26,624 bases of DNA from an uncultured Prevotella sp. (GTDB lineage Bacteria; Bacteroidota; Bacteroidia; Bacteroidales; Bacteroidaceae), in contig CALCHM010000111.1 in NCBI GenBank assembly GCA_937901345.1, positions 1 through 26,624 of the forward strand, in the 5' to 3' direction. The notes under the pieces are model-generated. The model made no database searches. It saw nothing but the letters and a program-made list of their open reading frames with translations, and was not told where the DNA came from. The position numbers and the translations under genes were made by a program. Shown here in pieces: positions 23,398-26,624 of this stretch; the first letter of the stretch is position 1, and each line of letters begins with the position of its first letter.

Positions 23398-24600
23398 ATG
23401 CCAAAAATATCAGAGCGTGGCATTGACATGCCCGAATCACCTATTCGTAAATTAGCACCTCTTGCTTCTGCGGCAAAACGTCGTGGAACCAAGGTTTATC
23501 ATCTCAATATTGGTCAGCCCGACCTCCCCACACCCAAAGAAGGATTGGACGTTCTTAAAAACATTGATCGCACCTTGTTGGAGTATAGTCCAAGTCAGGG
23601 ATTTTTGCGCTATCGTGAGAAACTTACGCACTACTATGAGAAGTTCGATATCCATCTTTCGGCTGACGATATTATCATTACTGCAGGGGGATCAGAAGCG
23701 GTGCTCTTTGCCTTCCTCTCTTGCTTGAACCCTGGAGATGAAATCATTGTTCCAGAACCAGCTTACGCCAACTACATGGCATTTGCTATTTCTGCAGGAG
23801 CTAAGATTCGCACGATTGCAACAACCATTGAAGAGGGATTTGCACTGCCTAAAGTTGAAAAGTTTGAAGAACTTATCAACGAGCGCACACGTGCCATCTT
23901 GATTTGCAATCCTAATAATCCTACGGGCTATCTCTATACCCGTCGTGAAATGAATCAGATTCGCGACTTGGTAAAGAAATATGACCTTTATCTCTTCTCC
24001 GACGAAGTCTACCGCGAATTTATCTATACAGGTTCTCCCTATATTTCAGCTTGCCATCTTGAAGGCATTGAACAAAATGTGGTGCTTATTGATTCCGTTT
24101 CGAAGCGTTATAGCGAATGTGGTATTCGTATCGGTGCTTTGATTACGAAGAATGAAGAAGTGCGCAATGCCGTAATGAAGTTCTGTCAGGCGCGTTTGAG
24201 TCCTCCCCTCATAGGTCAACTCATTGCTGAGGCTTCGTTAGACGCTACGCCTGAATACAGTCGTGAGATTTATGATGAATACGTAGAGCGTCGTAAATGT
24301 TTGATTGACGGATTGAATCGCATTCCTGGTGTCTATTCGCCCATACCTATGGGAGCTTTCTATACGGTGGCGAAACTTCCCGTTGACGATGCTGAAAAGT
24401 TCTGCGAATGGTGTCTAACAGATTTCGAATACGAAGGACAAACCGTCATGATGGCACCCGCCGCAGGTTTCTACACCACTCCTGGTGCAGGCATCAACCA
24501 AGTGCGCATCGCTTACGTTCTTAAAAAAGAAGACCTCATGAAGGCACTTGTTGTTCTAGGTAAGGCTCTTGAAGCATATCCTGGAAGAATCAATGCATAA
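23398..24600 (+). CDS. class I/II pyridoxal-phosphate aminotransferase, aspartate-aminotransferase-like
   Basis: 400 residues of fold-type I aminotransferase. Seen in order: NIGQPDLPTP (about 38-47), SPSQGFLRYREKL (substrate and cofactor region), TAGGSEAVLFAF, CNPNNPTGYLYTR (about 178-190), SDEVYREFIY, and SVSKRYSECGIRIG with the cofactor lysine K236. A C-terminal arginine in NQVRIAYV would bind the substrate carboxylate. It transfers amino groups between amino acids and 2-oxoacids in the cytoplasm; aspartate is the usual substrate of near relatives, but the exact specificity is not readable. It is divergently transcribed from fbp and followed by a strong terminator. Confidence 0.93.
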   Translation: MPKISERGIDMPESPIRKLAPLASAAKRRGTKVYHLNIGQPDLPTPKEGLDVLKNIDRTLLEYSPSQGFLRYREKLTHYYEKFDIHLSADDIIITAGGSEAVLFAFLSCLNPGDEIIVPEPAYANYMAFAISAGAKIRTIATTIEEGFALPKVEKFEELINERTRAILICNPNNPTGYLYTRREMNQIRDLVKKYDLYLFSDEVYREFIYTGSPYISACHLEGIEQNVVLIDSVSKRYSECGIRIGALITKNEEVRNAVMKFCQARLSPPLIGQLIAEASLDATPEYSREIYDEYVERRKCLIDGLNRIPGVYSPIPMGAFYTVAKLPVDDAEKFCEWCLTDFEYEGQTVMMAPAAGFYTTPGAGINQVRIAYVLKKEDLMKALVVLGKALEAYPGRINA

Positions 24601-24613
24601 TCATATCGTAATG

Positions 24614-24681
24614 AAAAAAGGAAAAATGAGAACTATGCTGCCCTTCTTAATCGGCAAAAGGGTTCTCATTTCTCCTTTTTC
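24614..24681 (+). terminator. terminator after the aminotransferase gene
   Basis: An imperfect long stem: AAAAAGGA...AAATGAGAAC (24615-24633) pairs with GTTCTCATTT...TCCTTTTT (24662-24680). The right arm ends in a T run. Confidence 0.85.
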
Positions 24682-24796
24682 ATTTGCTCTAAACCTATGG
24701 TCGCTTTACTGATTCGTGCAAGGCATTGGTAGCATCGTAATGCTTCTTCCTTGCTCCTTTTCTTTTGTTCACACTTCTCTTCATATCCCTTTCTCC

Positions 24797-26020
24797 ATGT
24801 ATTTTCTTGCAAAAAGATTTTTTTACGGACACTCCAAGAATAAGCGTGATGCATCAACGCCTTCTATTCGAGTAGCAACATGCGGCATAGCAATCGGACT
24901 TGCTGTAATGTTGTTATCTACCAGTGTGCTCATGGGATTCAAGCAGGAACTCACCAAGAAAATTACGGGATTTGCCGCACATATCGAAGTGTTGAACCTC
25001 GGATCGCTACAATTGCCCGACGCATACCCCATCAGTCTTCCTACTCATGTGGAGCAGCAGATACAATCAATCGACAACGTCAAGCATCTGCAGAAAGTTG
25101 CACAAAAAATGGGGGTGTTGAAAACTGGCACCCAATTCCAACCCATCCATCTAAAGGGGATTGATGAACATTATGACACTCACTATCTGCAGGAAGCACT
25201 TGTTGAGGGACGGTTACCCCAACTAAGTGCAGACTCTGCAACCAACGAAATAGTGATCTCTAGGCGTATTGCTAATAAACTCAACCTCGAAGTAGGGGCG
25301 CGTATTTATGCCTATTTCTTTGAAGATAACATCAAAATGCGCCGCATGCACATTGTGGGCATCTACGAAACGAATCTCAAACAGTTTGATGAAATGACGG
25401 TCATTACAGACCGCTACACAGTATGCAAACTTAACGGATGGACCCATCAAGAATGCAGCGAAATTGAACTAACGGTTGATGACTTTGATGCGCTGGAAAC
25501 AACGCTTCCAAAAGTTCAACAGACTTTAAGAGGGTATAACAAAATCACAGCAATATCCGTCAAAGAGCATTATCCGCAAGTATTCTCCTGGTTGAACATC
25601 TTAAATACGAACGTCTGCGTCGTAATGGTCTTGATGCTTGGTGTCGCTATCTTTACGGTAAGTAGCGGATTGCTCATCATCATGTTAGAACGCACCCCCG
25701 CCATAGGAATACTCAAAGCGTTGGGCGCCACAGATGCCCAATTACGCGCCACCTTTATGAGACTGGCCATGTTCATTACGATAAAAGGTATTCTTTGGGG
25801 AAATGTTATTGCGCTTGCATTATTGTTATCGCAGCGCTATTTCCATTTGATACGATTAAATCCCGATCATTATTATATGACGGAAGTTCACGTGGTCATC
25901 GATCCTCTTGTCATGTTGCTTATAAATGCCGCAACCGTGCTGCTCATCTTCCTCTCACTCTTTATCCCCACACTTGTTTTGGCGAAAATCACGCCAATCA
26001 AAGCGATAAAGTTTGACTAA
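24797..26020 (+). CDS. FtsX/LolE-type ABC transporter permease
   Basis: 407 residues from the ATG at 24797. A cytoplasmic start, MYFLAKRFFYGHSKNKR, precedes TM1 (about 25-47), a large periplasmic domain (about 48-270), then TM2 (272-296), TM3 (322-346) and TM4 (370-396). The conserved FtsX-domain stretch ERTPAIGILKALGATDAQL (298-316) follows TM2. This is the layout of LolC/LolE, which release lipoproteins from the inner membrane for transfer to the outer membrane; MacB-type exporters share it. No ATPase gene is adjacent, so the partner is elsewhere. The frame is open from a GTG at 24716, and an in-frame ATG exists at 24740, but the added sequence is unlike the family. It ends 50 bp before tRNA-Pro. 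Confidence 0.87.
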   Translation: MYFLAKRFFYGHSKNKRDASTPSIRVATCGIAIGLAVMLLSTSVLMGFKQELTKKITGFAAHIEVLNLGSLQLPDAYPISLPTHVEQQIQSIDNVKHLQKVAQKMGVLKTGTQFQPIHLKGIDEHYDTHYLQEALVEGRLPQLSADSATNEIVISRRIANKLNLEVGARIYAYFFEDNIKMRRMHIVGIYETNLKQFDEMTVITDRYTVCKLNGWTHQECSEIELTVDDFDALETTLPKVQQTLRGYNKITAISVKEHYPQVFSWLNILNTNVCVVMVLMLGVAIFTVSSGLLIIMLERTPAIGILKALGATDAQLRATFMRLAMFITIKGILWGNVIALALLLSQRYFHLIRLNPDHYYMTEVHVVIDPLVMLLINAATVLLIFLSLFIPTLVLAKITPIKAIKFD

Positions 26021-26023
26021 AAT

Positions 26024-26054
26024 TTTGAGTTTAACAAAAATTACTCTATCTTTG
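26024..26054 (+). promoter_or_regulatory. promoter of tRNA-Pro
   Basis: TTTG (26024-26027), a 19-nt spacer and TATCTTTG (26047-26054) followed by C give a full Bacteroidetes promoter, 16 nt before the tRNA. Confidence 0.8.
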
Positions 26055-26070
26055 CACCCGTAATTCAGTT

Positions 26071-26146
<76 letters not shown>

Positions 26147-26156
26147 TTAGAAAAAG

Positions 26157-26194
26157 CAAAACACAATCTTTGATGGTTGTGTTTTGTTTTTTTT
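26157..26194 (+). terminator. intrinsic terminator after tRNA-Pro
   Basis: CAAAACACAA (26157-26166) pairs with TTGTGTTTTG (26177-26186), with 10 nt between, and eight T follow. Confidence 0.93.
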
Positions 26195-26283
26195 AGCAAC
26201 GAATTAATGGGTAGTAACGTCTCCTTTTACGGCATACAATAGTTTCAACTGTTCTGAGTCGTTTTGTTTATGGTTAATAACTT

Positions 26284-26624
26284 ATGTCATTCATAGAAAT
26301 TCTCCTATTAGCAGTAGCCTTAGCTATGGACTGCTTTGCTGTAAGCATCGCTAGCGGCATCATCCTCAAGCGCCTTCAATGGTCCACTTTCTTTACCATG
26401 GCCTTCTTCTTCGGATTGTTTCAAGGAGGTATGCCGCTTATCGGCTGGTTCTTGACACGATGGACTGCAGGACTCACCGAGGCTTTTGATCATTGGATTG
26501 CCTTTGCACTACTGCTCTTCATCGGTGGTAAGATGATCTACGAACATTTTACGGGCAATGACGCAGAACCGCATTTCTCCCCAACGCGACTGATGGTCAT
26601 CCTTACGTTGGCAGTAGCCACGAG
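26284..26624 (+). CDS. mntP: MntP-family manganese efflux pump, N-terminal part
   Basis: The first 113 residues of a gene cut by the window end. MSFIEILLLAVALAMDCFAVSIASG contains the MntP motif with Asp at position 16, the same position as the functionally important D16 of the Escherichia coli protein. Then follow GLFQGGMPLIGWFL, HWIAFALLLFIGGKMIYE and a polar loop, giving the first three of the expected six membrane helices. Relatives export Mn2+ across the inner membrane. No yybP-ykoY manganese riboswitch pattern is visible in the 89 bp upstream. Confidence 0.9.
   Translation, partial: MSFIEILLLAVALAMDCFAVSIASGIILKRLQWSTFFTMAFFFGLFQGGMPLIGWFLTRWTAGLTEAFDHWIAFALLLFIGGKMIYEHFTGNDAEPHFSPTRLMVILTLAVAT

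Noticed and set aside
26195..26283. yybP-ykoY manganese riboswitch before mntP
   Set aside because: The 89-bp leader lacks the conserved purine-rich loop and paired arms of that riboswitch.

Overview
The window looks like the chromosome of a Bacteroidales bacterium, probably Prevotella-like. Three lines of evidence support this. Several promoters carry the Bacteroidetes pair TTTG-N19/21-TAnnTTTG in place of sigma70-type boxes. Ribosome binding sites are weak. The gene set is typical of the group: TamL, class III fructose bisphosphatase, a VorB-type 2-oxoacid:ferredoxin oxidoreductase, a FadL porin and a golvesin/amidase surface protein. The genus is an inference. Most of the window is ordinary core chromosome; there is no phage, CRISPR array, toxin module or conjugative element.

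Layout. 1-6504 is read leftward: a truncated tRNA-Arg, oxyR, a radical SAM/SPASM protein preceded by a 44-residue FeoB-associated Cys-rich membrane peptide, a WalJ-type metallo-beta-lactamase-fold protein, tamL and an RluA-type pseudouridine synthase. 6505-7273 has no gene but holds six imperfect repeats of 41-42 bp. A tRNA-Lys follows, then a rightward block: a TPR protein and a six-gene 2-oxoacid:ferredoxin oxidoreductase region (ferredoxin, alpha, small membrane protein, beta, gamma). Next come an 87-residue unknown, a PlsC-like acyltransferase, a 991-residue amidase/golvesin/fn3 protein, a 96-residue unknown, a YgiQ radical SAM protein and a YqaE/Pmp3 peptide.

17405-18321 has no convincing gene. 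It holds a terminator, a 359-bp terminal-inverted-repeat element with nested palindromes and an 11-bp flanking duplication, and the promoter of a FadL-family porin. A perfect 21-bp-stem terminator separates fadL from leftward sdaA and fbp. Rightward genes then resume: a class I/II aminotransferase, an FtsX/LolE-type permease, tRNA-Pro and the start of mntP, cut by the window end.

How the genes fit together. The oxidoreductase, serine deaminase, aminotransferase and fructose bisphosphatase suit an anaerobe that ferments amino acids to keto acids, uses low-potential ferredoxin and makes sugars by gluconeogenesis. TamL, PlsC, FadL, the amidase and the LolE-like permease all concern the cell envelope. 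The most unusual items are the phased 42-bp repeats, the palindromic mobile element, and the membrane peptide embedded between the alpha and beta genes of the oxidoreductase.
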